Under the pieces are notes generated by a model that was not told where the DNA came from, did no database searches, and was given only the letters and a program-made list of their open reading frames with translations. This document shows positions 25,576 through 34,244 of a stretch of DNA of 64,000 bases, in pieces (positions within the stretch are counted from its first letter, which is position 1; the number at the start of each line of letters is the position of its first letter). The stretch lies in contig NZ_PKUU01000012.1 of NCBI RefSeq assembly GCF_002899675.1, positions 1-64,000 on the forward strand, given 5' to 3'. Origin of the DNA: Clostridium sp. chh4-2 (GTDB lineage: Bacteria; Bacillota; Clostridia; Lachnospirales; Lachnospiraceae). Both the position numbers and the translations under genes were made by a program.

Positions 25576-26535
25576 AATAAATTGTTATTTAACGGAGGTG
25601 GCGGAATGGTACGCCCGGAATCGGGAGGCGGAGCCGGAAGCCAAAGGTCGGAGGGGCCGTCCGGGCCGGGGAAGGAAGATGCAGCCAGATCGGATTCGGG
25701 ATTCGCCCCTAAGAACAACTAAGGCCCGTAAGGGCAGAACAAGGCAGGCCAGCGCCATTCGCAGTGAACTCTTTATGACTTCGCTGCTCAAGGGCGCCTT
25801 AGAAACTGACACGGAAATCAGTTTCTACCTGCCTCGTTCTGCCCTTACGGGCCTAAGTTGTTCTAAAGGGGTTCCATACGATCCGATCTGACTGCATCTT
25901 CCTTCCCCGGCCCGGACGGCCCCCTCCGACCTTTGGCTTCCGGCTCCGCCTCCCGATTCCGGGCTGGTTTTCGCTGGCCTGGTTAAAAACAATTTTGGTG
26001 CGTAGGTATTTACGTAGAATCACATTTACATAGATCGTTAAGGGATTTTCAGAAATGACTTGGGGTTTTACTTTAAACGTCAAGGCATTTAGCAAAATGA
26101 CCTCACCCTTTACATTAAATGGTGAAGGCATTTCTGAAAAAGCCTTAACGGTTGATATAAAAATTTACTCTCCCATCCGGCAAATCTTTTTTTCCTCAGC
26201 TAGCCAAGCAACAGCCGGAAAGAAGGGGGAACCTGGGCGGGCGGCGGACATAGAGAACGACAGGGGATCGTGTGCAGACCCTTAGTGATACTTGGGCGGC
26301 AAGAACGGAAAAAGGCAGACAAATACTGAATTCCGAATCAGTGTTTGAGGCGCCCTTGAACGATGAAGTCATAAAGAGTTCATCGTGAATGGCGCCGCGC
26401 TGCCTTTTTCCGCTCTTGGCGGCCTAGTATCACTTAGGGTCGTAACCCGAATCCCCTGTCGTTCTCTATGTCCGCCGCCCGCCCAGGTTCCCCCTTCTTT
26501 CCGGCGTTTCTTATTCAGTTAAATAAAGATTTACC
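25576..26535. repeat. Composite palindromic element family B, copy 1 (~960 bp)
   Basis: Three successive palindromes bounded by short terminal inverted repeats (TTATTTAAC near the left end, GTTAAATAA near the right end). Left palindrome about 25614-25963: outer arms start CCCGGAATCGGG and close CCCGATTCCGGG. Middle AT-rich palindrome 26036-26150 (CGTTAAGG...TTCAGAAATG against CATTTCTGAA...CCTTAACG). Right palindrome about 26215-26505 (CCGGAAAGAAGGGGGAAC against its complement). The inner cores of the left and right palindromes are related in opposite orientation. No credible protein is encoded; short open frames run through the GC-rich arms only. A second copy lies at 36648-37605. Nothing else is seen between mscL and the EamA gene. 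Confidence 0.9.
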
Positions 26536-26615
26536 CCATCAGGATAGTTGTAAGGGGGGAGGAGGGGTGGTATAATACGTAGGTTGCAGATGATAAGTGG
26601 TGAGGTGGAATTTGT

Positions 26616-27512
26616 ATGAAGAAGGCGGCTCCTTTGTTTATTTTGATTGCCGGAAGCCTATGGGGGTGTATGGGGATTCTGGTTAGAAGTTTGAATAAGA
26701 TTGGTCTGGAGTCCATGGAAGTGGTGGCGGTTCGGGCATTTGTGACGTTTCTCTGCATGGCGGCGGGACTAATGGTGATTGACCGTAAGGCTTTTCGGGT
26801 TCATTTGAAAGATATTTGGTGTTTTCTTGGGACGGGGATTTGCAGTATCGTATTTTTTAATTATTGTTATTTTAAAACCATTTCTTTGACGTCGCTATCT
26901 ACGGCGGCGATTTTGCTGTATACGGCGCCTTCGATTGTAATGGTGTTGTCCGCGGTGCTGTTTAAAGAACGGTTTACCGGGAAGAAAGCGGCGGCGCTGG
27001 TGATTACGTTTGTGGGATGCGTGCTTGTGACAGGAGGAACGGGCGGTGCTGAAGGGATGAGTGCAGCCGGCATTTTGACCGGATTAGGAGCTGGTGTGGG
27101 ATATGCATTATACAGCATTTTTGGAAGATATGCGATTATGAGGGGATATTCGTCTCTTACGATTACGCTGTGGACATTTGGTTCGGCCAGCATTGGGGTT
27201 CTGCCGTTTATCAGCGTGCCTGGGATTATGGGCTGTTTTAAAGGAAATCCGGGGGAGATCGGGAATGCGTTGTTCTGGATCTTTGTGACGACGGTGGCGC
27301 CTTATATTTTATATACGCTGGGGCTTTCTCATATGGAAACGGGGATGGCGTCTGTGATTTCCTCTATTGAACCGGTGGTGGCAACCTTTGTGGGAGTGAT
27401 TCTTTATGAGGAATGTCTTCAATTGTCCGGAGGGATCGGCGTGGTTCTGGTAATCGGGGCCATCGTTCTTATTAATACAAAGCAGAAAAAGAAGGGGTGG
27501 TATGATGAGTAG
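26616..27512 (+). CDS. EamA/DMT-family transporter
   Basis: 298 residues, ten predicted membrane helices arranged as two EamA repeats (residues ~1-140 and ~150-290). Typical signatures are the opening LFILIAGSLWGCMGILVR, TALLL-like AAILLYTAPSIVMVLSAV, and in the second half SVISSIEPVVATFVGVILYEE. Members export amino acids or other metabolites; the substrate cannot be predicted. It overlaps the start of the 5'-nucleotidase gene by 11 nt, so the two are co-translated. Confidence 0.9.
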   Translation: MKKAAPLFILIAGSLWGCMGILVRSLNKIGLESMEVVAVRAFVTFLCMAAGLMVIDRKAFRVHLKDIWCFLGTGICSIVFFNYCYFKTISLTSLSTAAILLYTAPSIVMVLSAVLFKERFTGKKAAALVITFVGCVLVTGGTGGAEGMSAAGILTGLGAGVGYALYSIFGRYAIMRGYSSLTITLWTFGSASIGVLPFISVPGIMGCFKGNPGEIGNALFWIFVTTVAPYILYTLGLSHMETGMASVISSIEPVVATFVGVILYEECLQLSGGIGVVLVIGAIVLINTKQKKKGWYDE

Positions 27513-29229
27513 GAAGAGAGCTTTAAGCTGTGTGATTGCAGCATTTTTAATCTTAATGACTGTATTTACAGGATATGCGTCAGAATGGACAATACCGATA
27601 GAAGGAAGCATGTCCGGCCAGACGGTAATTATTCATACCAACGACAGCCATGGGCGCGGTGTGGCAGATGGCGGGAACAAGGTGATGGGATTTGCTGCTG
27701 TCAGCGCATTGAAAAAGAGATATGAAGCAGCAGGGGCAAATGTACTTTTGCTGGATGCCGGCGATACCCTGCATGGCCTTCCGTTTGCTACGCTGTCGAA
27801 AGGCGGGAGCGTGGTAAAACTGATGAATATGGCCGGATACGATGCCATGACACCGGGAAATCATGACTTTAACTATGGAAGCGATTATCTGGCGGAGATT
27901 TCAGAACAGATGGATTATCCTTTGATTTCTGCCAATGCAATGATAAAGGATACTGGAAAAACGCTGCTTCCGGCCAACACGATTATTGAAAAAAACGGTA
28001 TAAAATATGGTATATTTGGCCTGACGACGCCTGAAACATCCACAAAAACCAAGCCCGATAATGTGGCGGGAATTCGGTTTGACAGTCCGGTTGAAGCTGC
28101 AAAGCGGCAGGTAACGGAACTGAAAGTGGCAGGAGTGGATTATATAATCGCGCTGGCCCATGTAGGTTTGCTTGAAAACAGCGAGTATACGACTGAAATG
28201 GTTGCGAAACAGGTGGAAGGCATTGATGTTATCATAGATGGCCACAGCCACACCTATTTAAAAGACGGTTTATGGGCAGGAGATACGCTTATTGCCAGCA
28301 CCGGTAATTATCTGCAGGCAGTTGGAGTGGTAACAATTAAAGCGGATGGAAGTAAAACAGCGGTTCTTGTAACGCAGGAAGAGTTCACAGAACAGGATGA
28401 CTTAATCAGCCAGGCTGCTAAAGAGATACAAGAGGAACAGGACGCAATGTTAGCCGAAGTGATTGGGCATACGGATGTGGTTTTAGATGGTGAATACATG
28501 CATGTGAGGCGGGAAGAAACCAATCTGGGAAACTTGGCTGCAGATGCTATAAGAGAAGAAACCGGAGCTGACATCGCCATGATTAATGGCGGCGGAATCC
28601 GCGCGACGGTGCAGGCGGGAGAAATAACCAAGAAGGATTTGGTATCGGTATTTCCTTTTGGAAATTATGTGGTGACGAAGAAGATTAGCGGAAAAGTCTT
28701 AAAGGAGTTTTTAGAAGCGGGATTTGATACATATCCGGAGAAAAAGGGTGGATTTCCTCAGCTGTCGGGTGTAACGGTTTCCTTTGACAGTTCAAAGCCG
28801 GCCGGAAGCCGTGTTCAATCGGTAACGGTTCAGGGAAAGGCGCTGGACGAAAATCAAACTTATTTATTTGCTGCAAATGATTATATTATGTCGGGCGGGG
28901 ATTCTTATACAATGCTTTCGAACCTGCCGGTTGAAGGCGAATATGGTTCATTAGAGGAGATTCTTATTAACTATATTAAAAATGCCGGCGTGGTGAATAT
29001 CCGGGTTGAAGGAAGAATTGTGGAAGTGAATCAGAATCTGGAAGAAGTCCGGAATAAAAATCCATATTATACAGTTCAAAAAGGGGATTCGCTTTACCGG
29101 ATCGCCAAAAAACAGTTGGGAGATGGACGGCTCTGGACTGCGATTTATAGTCTGAATATGGATCAGATTAAAAATCCAGACTATATTTACCCGGGGCAGC
29201 AGCTTAGATTGAATGAAATGATGAGATAA
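27502..29229 (+). CDS. Secreted 5'-nucleotidase / metallophosphatase with C-terminal LysM
   Basis: 575 residues with a Sec signal peptide ending near GYAS. The calcineurin-like phosphatase domain carries all metal motifs (HTNDSHGRG, DAGDTLHG, GNHDFNYG, ALAHVGL, DGHSHTYL; residues ~40-255). The 5'-nucleotidase C-terminal domain (LGNLAADAIREETG, INGGGIRATVQAGEIT, FPFGNYVV, AANDYIMSGGDSY; ~335-500) follows. Residues ~520-572 form one LysM module (YTVQKGDSLYRIAKKQLG ... YPGQQLRL) that should hold the enzyme on peptidoglycan. It would release nucleosides and phosphate outside the cell; the adjacent EamA transporter may handle a product. ATG 27502 or 27505 follow GAAGGGGTGG. Confidence 0.9.
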   Translation: MMSRKRALSCVIAAFLILMTVFTGYASEWTIPIEGSMSGQTVIIHTNDSHGRGVADGGNKVMGFAAVSALKKRYEAAGANVLLLDAGDTLHGLPFATLSKGGSVVKLMNMAGYDAMTPGNHDFNYGSDYLAEISEQMDYPLISANAMIKDTGKTLLPANTIIEKNGIKYGIFGLTTPETSTKTKPDNVAGIRFDSPVEAAKRQVTELKVAGVDYIIALAHVGLLENSEYTTEMVAKQVEGIDVIIDGHSHTYLKDGLWAGDTLIASTGNYLQAVGVVTIKADGSKTAVLVTQEEFTEQDDLISQAAKEIQEEQDAMLAEVIGHTDVVLDGEYMHVRREETNLGNLAADAIREETGADIAMINGGGIRATVQAGEITKKDLVSVFPFGNYVVTKKISGKVLKEFLEAGFDTYPEKKGGFPQLSGVTVSFDSSKPAGSRVQSVTVQGKALDENQTYLFAANDYIMSGGDSYTMLSNLPVEGEYGSLEEILINYIKNAGVVNIRVEGRIVEVNQNLEEVRNKNPYYTVQKGDSLYRIAKKQLGDGRLWTAIYSLNMDQIKNPDYIYPGQQLRLNEMMR

Positions 29230-29250
29230 TTGTATATTTAGAAAAAGAGA

Positions 29251-29334
29251 GCAGGACGGGCAGACTGAGACCGGACAGCAGGGAATCGAGTAAAAGGATT
29301 CTTTGCTGCCCGGTCTCAGTCTGCCCGCCTTGTT
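29251..29334 (+). terminator. Long terminator-like hairpin after nucleotidase
   Basis: GGACGGGCAGACTGAGACCGG in the left arm (29251-29280) pairs with CCGGTCTCAGTCTGCCCGCC in the right arm (29304-29332), followed by TTGTTTTATTT. Arms of about 28 nt are longer than usual for a terminator and resemble the other palindromes of this genome in style. Confidence 0.7.
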
Positions 29335-29347
29335 TTATTTAAACCGG

Positions 29348-29377
29348 GGTTACGATTCACGGCCCCGGGGATCGTAA
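29348..29377. repeat. Minimal family A palindrome (30 bp)
   Basis: GTTACGATTCACGGCC runs straight into CCGGGGATCGTAAC; the terminal GTTACGAT/ATCGTAAC arms are those of the larger family A elements and the left half is identical to the left end of 62829-63026. It looks like an element with everything internal removed. The rest of the gap 29378-29649 holds the promoter described next and no gene. Confidence 0.6.
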
Positions 29378-29512
29378 CAAACCGGATTAAAAAATCCGAA
29401 TAGATGATAGAAAGAGCCGGAATGGCAGAAAGGGCGGTCAGGGAAATGAAAAAATATAAGGCATGAAAAATTGGTAAAATGTGATAAAAATATTAAAAAA
29501 TTATTGTGATAA

Positions 29513-29570
29513 TTGACGTTGTAAGCAAAAAAAACCTATGCTATTATTTAATTAAATTAAAAAATTAAAT
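29513..29570 (+). promoter_or_regulatory. Promoter with AT-rich operator for the Dpp/Opp-type operon
   Basis: TTGACG (29513-29518), 18-nt spacer, TATGCT (29537-29542). Immediately after the -10 box come overlapping inverted repeats: TTTAATT-A-AATTAAA (29547-29561) and ATTTAATT/AATTAAAT (29546-29553, 29563-29570). This layout recurs at 37643-37698 and 43791-43847 and may be a ROK repressor site. Confidence 0.6.
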
Positions 29571-29649
29571 AGCTTAATGAATCCGTTGTATGTTTCAGCC
29601 GGCAGTTGGCAGGCGACAAGACGGGGGATTGGCAAAAGGAGGAAATTAT

Positions 29650-31308
29650 ATGAAAAGAAATATCGGCAGGCTGACTTCTCTTGTGTTAGCGGCAACTATT
29701 ATGGCAGCTTCCGTAGCCGGATGCGGCGGCTCTAAAGGGGCGGCCAGCAGTAACGGCAGTACGGCGGCAGCATCTTCGGCGGCGGAATCCGCTTCTGCAG
29801 CTCCGGAGACAGAACCGGTTGCGGCCAGCAGCACGCTTGGAAACAAGGCTTTGAGCGTTGGATACAGCGTCTCCATCGACTCCCTTACCTGCTTCCGGTC
29901 CAACACAGGACGTAACGCACCTTATCTTATAAATCTGTTTGAATCCCTTGCCATCCTTTCACCGGCCAGCGGAGAGATGGAACCATGGGCGGCTAAGTCC
30001 TGGGAGACAAAGGACGGAGGATATACATACAGCGTGGAAATCTGGGACAACATTACGGACAGCGAAGGCCATAAGATCACGGCTTCCGATGTCGTTTGGT
30101 ATATCAACACCGCTGTAGAGAAGGCTTTGATGCCTAACTTCGGCAAGGTGGAGAGCGTTACTAAAACAGGCGATTATACATTTGACGTAAAGCTTACGAC
30201 CAATATCGTCGGCGCGTTTGAAGCACTTTTATTTGATACGAAGATTATTTCTGAAGAAGCCTATAAAGCCAGTTCCGATGAATTTGCCACAAAAGCGGTT
30301 ACAACCTCCGCTTATGAATGCACTGAGTTCACACCGGGAAACAGCATCGGTTTTACAAGGCGTGACGACTACTGGCAGACCGATATCGAAGCTCTTCCTG
30401 AATGTGTGCGACCTCTGGTAAAAGAGTTAAATTACAGCATTATCACAGAAGCTTCCCAGCTTGGTATTGCGCTTGAGACAGGCACGATTCAGTTAGGTAT
30501 TGATGTGGATTCTTCCACAGGAGCACAGTTCGTAGGAAATGATCAGTTTGTGGTTAATCTGACAGACGGACAGCAGGGATGGGAGATGTTCTTCTCCGGC
30601 GCCGACAGCCGTGTGGTTGCAGAAGACCAGAATCTGCGTCAGGCAATCTGCTATGCCATCGATGCACAGGGACTGATCACAGGCCTCTGCTCCGGTTACG
30701 GCACCCAGATGTGGGATGTATGCCCTCCTGACCGAATCGGATTCCTTGAGAAATGGAAAAATGAACCTTACTATGAATATGATGCGGATAAAGCCAAAGA
30801 ACTGCTGGCAGCATCCAGCTATAACGGAGAGACTTTAACAATTCTCTGCTCATCCAGCACATTTGTATCAAGACTGGCTCAGATGATTCAGAACTATTTA
30901 CAGGCGGTAGGCATCAAAGCAGAACTTTACAGCGTGGATATGGCTCTTCTGACCTCAATCCGTCTGGATGGAACCAAATATGACATGTTCTTAAATACCA
31001 TCGGTGGAACTTACCTTCCGGATCACTGGAGCATCCGTTATGACCCGGCCGCTTATGAAACCGGAGATGCAACAAGCCGTCATGACAATGAATTAGCTGA
31101 ACTGCTGTACAAAACCTGGACCGTAGACGGATTTACGGATGAAAATATTGACGAAGTTCATAACTATATCAAAGAATCCGCCATTGCATACGGCCTTGTA
31201 AACCCACAGTCCTTTACGATCTGGCGCGGTGACGCCGGCCTTGTTAAAGAGGTGAGAGGCGGACTGACAAACTTTGTAAACCCGGCAGCCTGCCAGTTTA
31301 CTGAATAA
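29650..31308 (+). CDS. Family 5 substrate-binding lipoprotein of Dpp/Opp-type ABC importer
   Basis: 552 residues. Signal MKRNIGRLTSLVLAATIMAA with lipobox VAGC and Cys25, an Ala/Ser/Glu linker, then a complete SBP family 5 domain (ALSVGYSVSIDSLTCFRS; NLFESLAILSPASGEMEPW; LRQAICYAIDAQGLI). ATG 29650 follows AAAGGAGG; the upstream in-frame ATG has no ribosome site. Family members bind peptides, nickel or oligosaccharides. Proximity to ROK regulators and sugar enzymes favours an oligosaccharide or glycoside, but sequence alone cannot exclude peptides. Confidence 0.9.
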   Translation: MKRNIGRLTSLVLAATIMAASVAGCGGSKGAASSNGSTAAASSAAESASAAPETEPVAASSTLGNKALSVGYSVSIDSLTCFRSNTGRNAPYLINLFESLAILSPASGEMEPWAAKSWETKDGGYTYSVEIWDNITDSEGHKITASDVVWYINTAVEKALMPNFGKVESVTKTGDYTFDVKLTTNIVGAFEALLFDTKIISEEAYKASSDEFATKAVTTSAYECTEFTPGNSIGFTRRDDYWQTDIEALPECVRPLVKELNYSIITEASQLGIALETGTIQLGIDVDSSTGAQFVGNDQFVVNLTDGQQGWEMFFSGADSRVVAEDQNLRQAICYAIDAQGLITGLCSGYGTQMWDVCPPDRIGFLEKWKNEPYYEYDADKAKELLAASSYNGETLTILCSSSTFVSRLAQMIQNYLQAVGIKAELYSVDMALLTSIRLDGTKYDMFLNTIGGTYLPDHWSIRYDPAAYETGDATSRHDNELAELLYKTWTVDGFTDENIDEVHNYIKESAIAYGLVNPQSFTIWRGDAGLVKEVRGGLTNFVNPAACQFTE

Positions 31309-31322
31309 GAAACTAGGAAATA

Positions 31323-31356
31323 ATCGGTGAGGAGCCAGCCTTCTCACCGATCTCTT
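31323..31356 (+). terminator. Intra-operon hairpin after binding-protein gene
   Basis: ATCGGTGAG (31323-31331) pairs perfectly with CTCACCGAT (31343-31351), followed by CTCTT. Position between binding protein and permease matches the hairpin at 14363-14400 and probably sets the excess of binding protein. Confidence 0.65.
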
Positions 31357-31396
31357 AAAAATGGTTTCTTTCTGGAAATCAACTTGGAGGGGACTT

Positions 31397-32368
31397 ATGC
31401 TCAGATATATAGGAAAACGATTATTATGGATGATTCCCATTGTCCTCGGCGTTACCATCCTGGTATTTACCATGATGACATTTTGCCCGGGCGACCCGGC
31501 GGAGATTATTCTCGGCACGACTGCCACAGAGGCGGACCTGGTGGCAAAGAGAGTTGAACTGGGCCTTGATAAGCCTTTTGTTGTGCGTCTTGCTACATAC
31601 ATGAGTGATGTATTTATTCACTTTGATTTTGGAAAATCCTGGATTACGAATGTGGATATTATCTCCACGATTATGGACCGTATGCCGAGGACTCTGACCC
31701 TTACCATCGTAACCTTAGTGGTTGCATTTGGCCTTGGCATTCCTCTTGGTATCATGGCGGCAACCCACCAGAACCGGTGGCAGGATCACGTATCCATGGT
31801 GTTAGCTTTGATCGGCGTTGCGATTCCAAACTTCTGGCTGGCCCTTCTTTTGGTGCTTTTGTTTTCCGTCAAGCTGGGGTGGCTTCCGGCCATGGGTATC
31901 GGAACCGGAATTGCAGGGCTGAAATACTACGTTCTTCCCGCAATTGCCAACTGCGCAGGTGCTCTTGCCAACTGTGCCCGGCAGACCCGTTCTTCCATGC
32001 TGGACGTGATCCGGGCGGATTACATTACCACAGCCCGCTCCAAAGGAGTTCCGGAAAATGCGGTAATCGTAAAGCATGCGCTGAAAAATGCACTGATCCC
32101 CATTATTACCATGATGGGCACCTCATTCGGACGTCTTTTAGGCGGAGCCATGATCATTGAAACGATTTTCACCATTCCCGGCATGGGAACTTATATCATC
32201 GGTGCGGTTAACAACCGTGATTATCCGATTGTTCAGGGCGGAACGATCATTCTTGCTATTTCATTCAGCCTTATGATGCTGTTAATCGATCTGCTTTATG
32301 CAGCTGTGGACCCGCGTATCAAGGCGCAGTACTCATCTGCAAAAAAAGGAAAGAAGGTGAAGAAATGA
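31397..32368 (+). CDS. Dpp/Opp-type ABC permease 1 (DppB-like)
   Basis: 323 residues with six membrane helices. The N-terminus MLRYIGKRLLWMIPIVLGVT is classic for DppB/OppB, followed by the large extracytoplasmic loop with PGDPAEIILG. The ATPase-docking loop is seen around DYITTARSKGVPENAVI. ATG 31397 is preferred because TTGGAGGGG lies just upstream. The stop overlaps the next permease start by 4 nt (ATGA). Confidence 0.9.
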   Translation: MLRYIGKRLLWMIPIVLGVTILVFTMMTFCPGDPAEIILGTTATEADLVAKRVELGLDKPFVVRLATYMSDVFIHFDFGKSWITNVDIISTIMDRMPRTLTLTIVTLVVAFGLGIPLGIMAATHQNRWQDHVSMVLALIGVAIPNFWLALLLVLLFSVKLGWLPAMGIGTGIAGLKYYVLPAIANCAGALANCARQTRSSMLDVIRADYITTARSKGVPENAVIVKHALKNALIPIITMMGTSFGRLLGGAMIIETIFTIPGMGTYIIGAVNNRDYPIVQGGTIILAISFSLMMLLIDLLYAAVDPRIKAQYSSAKKGKKVKK

Positions 32369-33231
32369 CTTCTGAAAAACCGAGAAAAAGGCAGACCGAA
32401 TTTGCCCGTGTGATGAAACAGTTAAAAAAGAATAAGGTGGCAATGTTTGGATTGGCCGTTCTGGTGGTAGAGCTGGTTCTGGCGCTGCTTTCCCCATGGA
32501 TTATTCCTTACGACTATACGGCCATGGATATGATGAACTGTTTTTCGGGGCCTTCTGCAGCTCATTTCTTCGGATGTGACGATATGGGGCGTGATATTTT
32601 CAGCCGCGTCCTTTATGGAGGAAGGTTTTCCATCTCCATCGGAATTATTGCCGTGGCGATTTCCGCAACCTTTGGTATCTGCATTGGGGCGGTGGCCGGT
32701 TATTTCGGCGGACAGGTAGACAACATTATTATGCGTCTGCTGGATATTGTACAGGCGATTCCAGGCATGCTTCTTATGATTGTTATATCTGCTGTTTTGG
32801 GGCCCGGTTTCTTTAATACGATTATCGCCATGTCCGTGGGAAGCATTCCCGGTATGGCCCGTATGCTCCGCGCTCAGATGATGAAGGAGCGGGACAATGA
32901 ATACATCGAAGCCGCACAGTCCATCAACTGCAGCAAATGCCGCATCATTATCAACCATCTGCTTCCCAACTGTATTTCTCCAATTATCGTACAGGCAACC
33001 ATGGGAGTGGCGCAGACCATCACAATGGCAGCCGGTCTGAGTTTTATCGGCCTTGGCGTACAGCCGCCCACACCGGAATGGGGAGCTATGCTGTCCGCGT
33101 CCCGCCAGTTTATCCGCCAGGCTCCCCATCTTGTTATATTCCCAGGTCTGGCAATTGCAGTTACCGTTCTCGCATTGAATCTGCTGGGCGACGGGCTCAG
33201 AGATGCGCTGGATCCGAAATTAAAGAATTAA
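32365..33231 (+). CDS. Dpp/Opp-type ABC permease 2 (DppC-like)
   Basis: 288 residues. N-terminal OppC_N segment (FARVMKQLKKNKVAMFGLAVL) and the family motif FFGCDDMGRDIFSRVLYGGR are present, then a core of five helices with docking loop NEYIEAAQSINCSKCRII. It ends in ALNLLGDGLRDALDPKLKN, typical of DppC. It pairs with the upstream permease and starts by the 4-nt stop/start overlap. Confidence 0.92.
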   Translation: MTSEKPRKRQTEFARVMKQLKKNKVAMFGLAVLVVELVLALLSPWIIPYDYTAMDMMNCFSGPSAAHFFGCDDMGRDIFSRVLYGGRFSISIGIIAVAISATFGICIGAVAGYFGGQVDNIIMRLLDIVQAIPGMLLMIVISAVLGPGFFNTIIAMSVGSIPGMARMLRAQMMKERDNEYIEAAQSINCSKCRIIINHLLPNCISPIIVQATMGVAQTITMAAGLSFIGLGVQPPTPEWGAMLSASRQFIRQAPHLVIFPGLAIAVTVLALNLLGDGLRDALDPKLKN

Positions 33232-33241
33232 GGAGGGGAAA

Positions 33242-34243
33242 ATGATGTCTGAAAATACAAAAAACAATATGCCGTTCCTTTCCGTAAAGGATCTTGTGGT
33301 GGAATATAAATCGGATGACCAGATTGTCCATGCCGTTAACGGCGTTTCCATTAATTTGGAAAGGGGCAGGACGTTGGGTCTTGTCGGGGAAACCGGCGCA
33401 GGCAAGACAACGATCGCAAAATCAATCCTTCAGATTTTACCGGATATCGGATGTAAGATTGCAGGCGGAAAGATCTGGCTGGACGGTGAAGACGTGCTGG
33501 CTATGCCGGAACACGATCTGAGAAAAATCCGCGGTAATAAAGTGTCCATGATATTCCAGGACCCCATGACCGCATTAAACCCGGTTCAGCGGGTGGGAGA
33601 GCAGATTGCAGAGGTAATCCGCCTCCATAATGACGGAAAAACCGACTGTGAAGCCAGGGCGAAAGAAATGCTGGAAATCGTAGGAATCCCGGCAGAACGT
33701 TATTATGAATATCCCCACCAGTTTTCCGGCGGCATGAAGCAGCGTGTGGTGATCGCCATCGCATTGGCCTGCAACCCGGATCTGCTTTTGGCGGATGAGC
33801 CCACAACGGCTCTCGATGTGACCATTCAGGCTCAGGTTATGGACCTGATTGGGGATTTACAGAAAAAATATAATACGGCTATGCTGCTGATCACTCATGA
33901 TATGGGCGTTGTCGCCCAGGTCTGCAACGATGTGGCGGTTATCTATGCCGGAAATATTGTGGAATACGGCACAAAAGAGCAGATTTTTGACCATCCGTCC
34001 CATCCGTACACCATCGGCCTGTTTGGCGCAATTCCGGATATGAATGAGGATGAGATCTGGCTGCACCCCATCGAGGGGCTTCCGCCCGATCCCACAGATC
34101 TTCCCAAAGGATGTGCGTTCAGCCCGCGGTGCAAATATGCCACGGATGAATGCCGTAAGGAACCGATTTCCATCTGTAAGACAGAAGACGGCCATGATTG
34201 CCGCTGCTGCCGTTTAGGTGAGATCAAAGAGCAGGAGGGTTGA
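33242..34243 (+). CDS. Dpp/Opp-type ABC ATPase 1 (DppD-like)
   Basis: 333 residues. Walker [11 protein letters not shown]-loop in [12 protein letters not shown], signature FSGGMKQRV, Walker [13 protein letters not shown] and the switch His in LITHDMG are all intact. The C-terminal oligopeptide-type domain contains a Cys-rich segment ([20 protein letters not shown]) typical of DppD/OppD. RBS AGGAGGGG precedes two adjacent ATGs. Confidence 0.95.
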   Translation: MMSENTKNNMPFLSVKDLVVEYKSDDQIVHAVNGVSINLERGRTLGLVGETGAGKTTIAKSILQILPDIGCKIAGGKIWLDGEDVLAMPEHDLRKIRGNKVSMIFQDPMTALNPVQRVGEQIAEVIRLHNDGKTDCEARAKEMLEIVGIPAERYYEYPHQFSGGMKQRVVIAIALACNPDLLLADEPTTALDVTIQAQVMDLIGDLQKKYNTAMLLITHDMGVVAQVCNDVAVIYAGNIVEYGTKEQIFDHPSHPYTIGLFGAIPDMNEDEIWLHPIEGLPPDPTDLPKGCAFSPRCKYATDECRKEPISICKTEDGHDCRCCRLGEIKEQEG

Positions 34244-34244
34244 T

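Noticed and set aside
26036..26150. Peptide with FTLN repeats in the middle of family B
   Set aside because: The apparent protein repeat follows from the inverted and direct DNA repeats of the middle palindrome.
25598..26285. Short + strand frames inside family B copy 1 (and equivalents in copy 2)
   Set aside because: Frames follow the palindrome arms and lack ribosome sites; the frame over the AT-rich middle does not keep the same start or length in the two copies.
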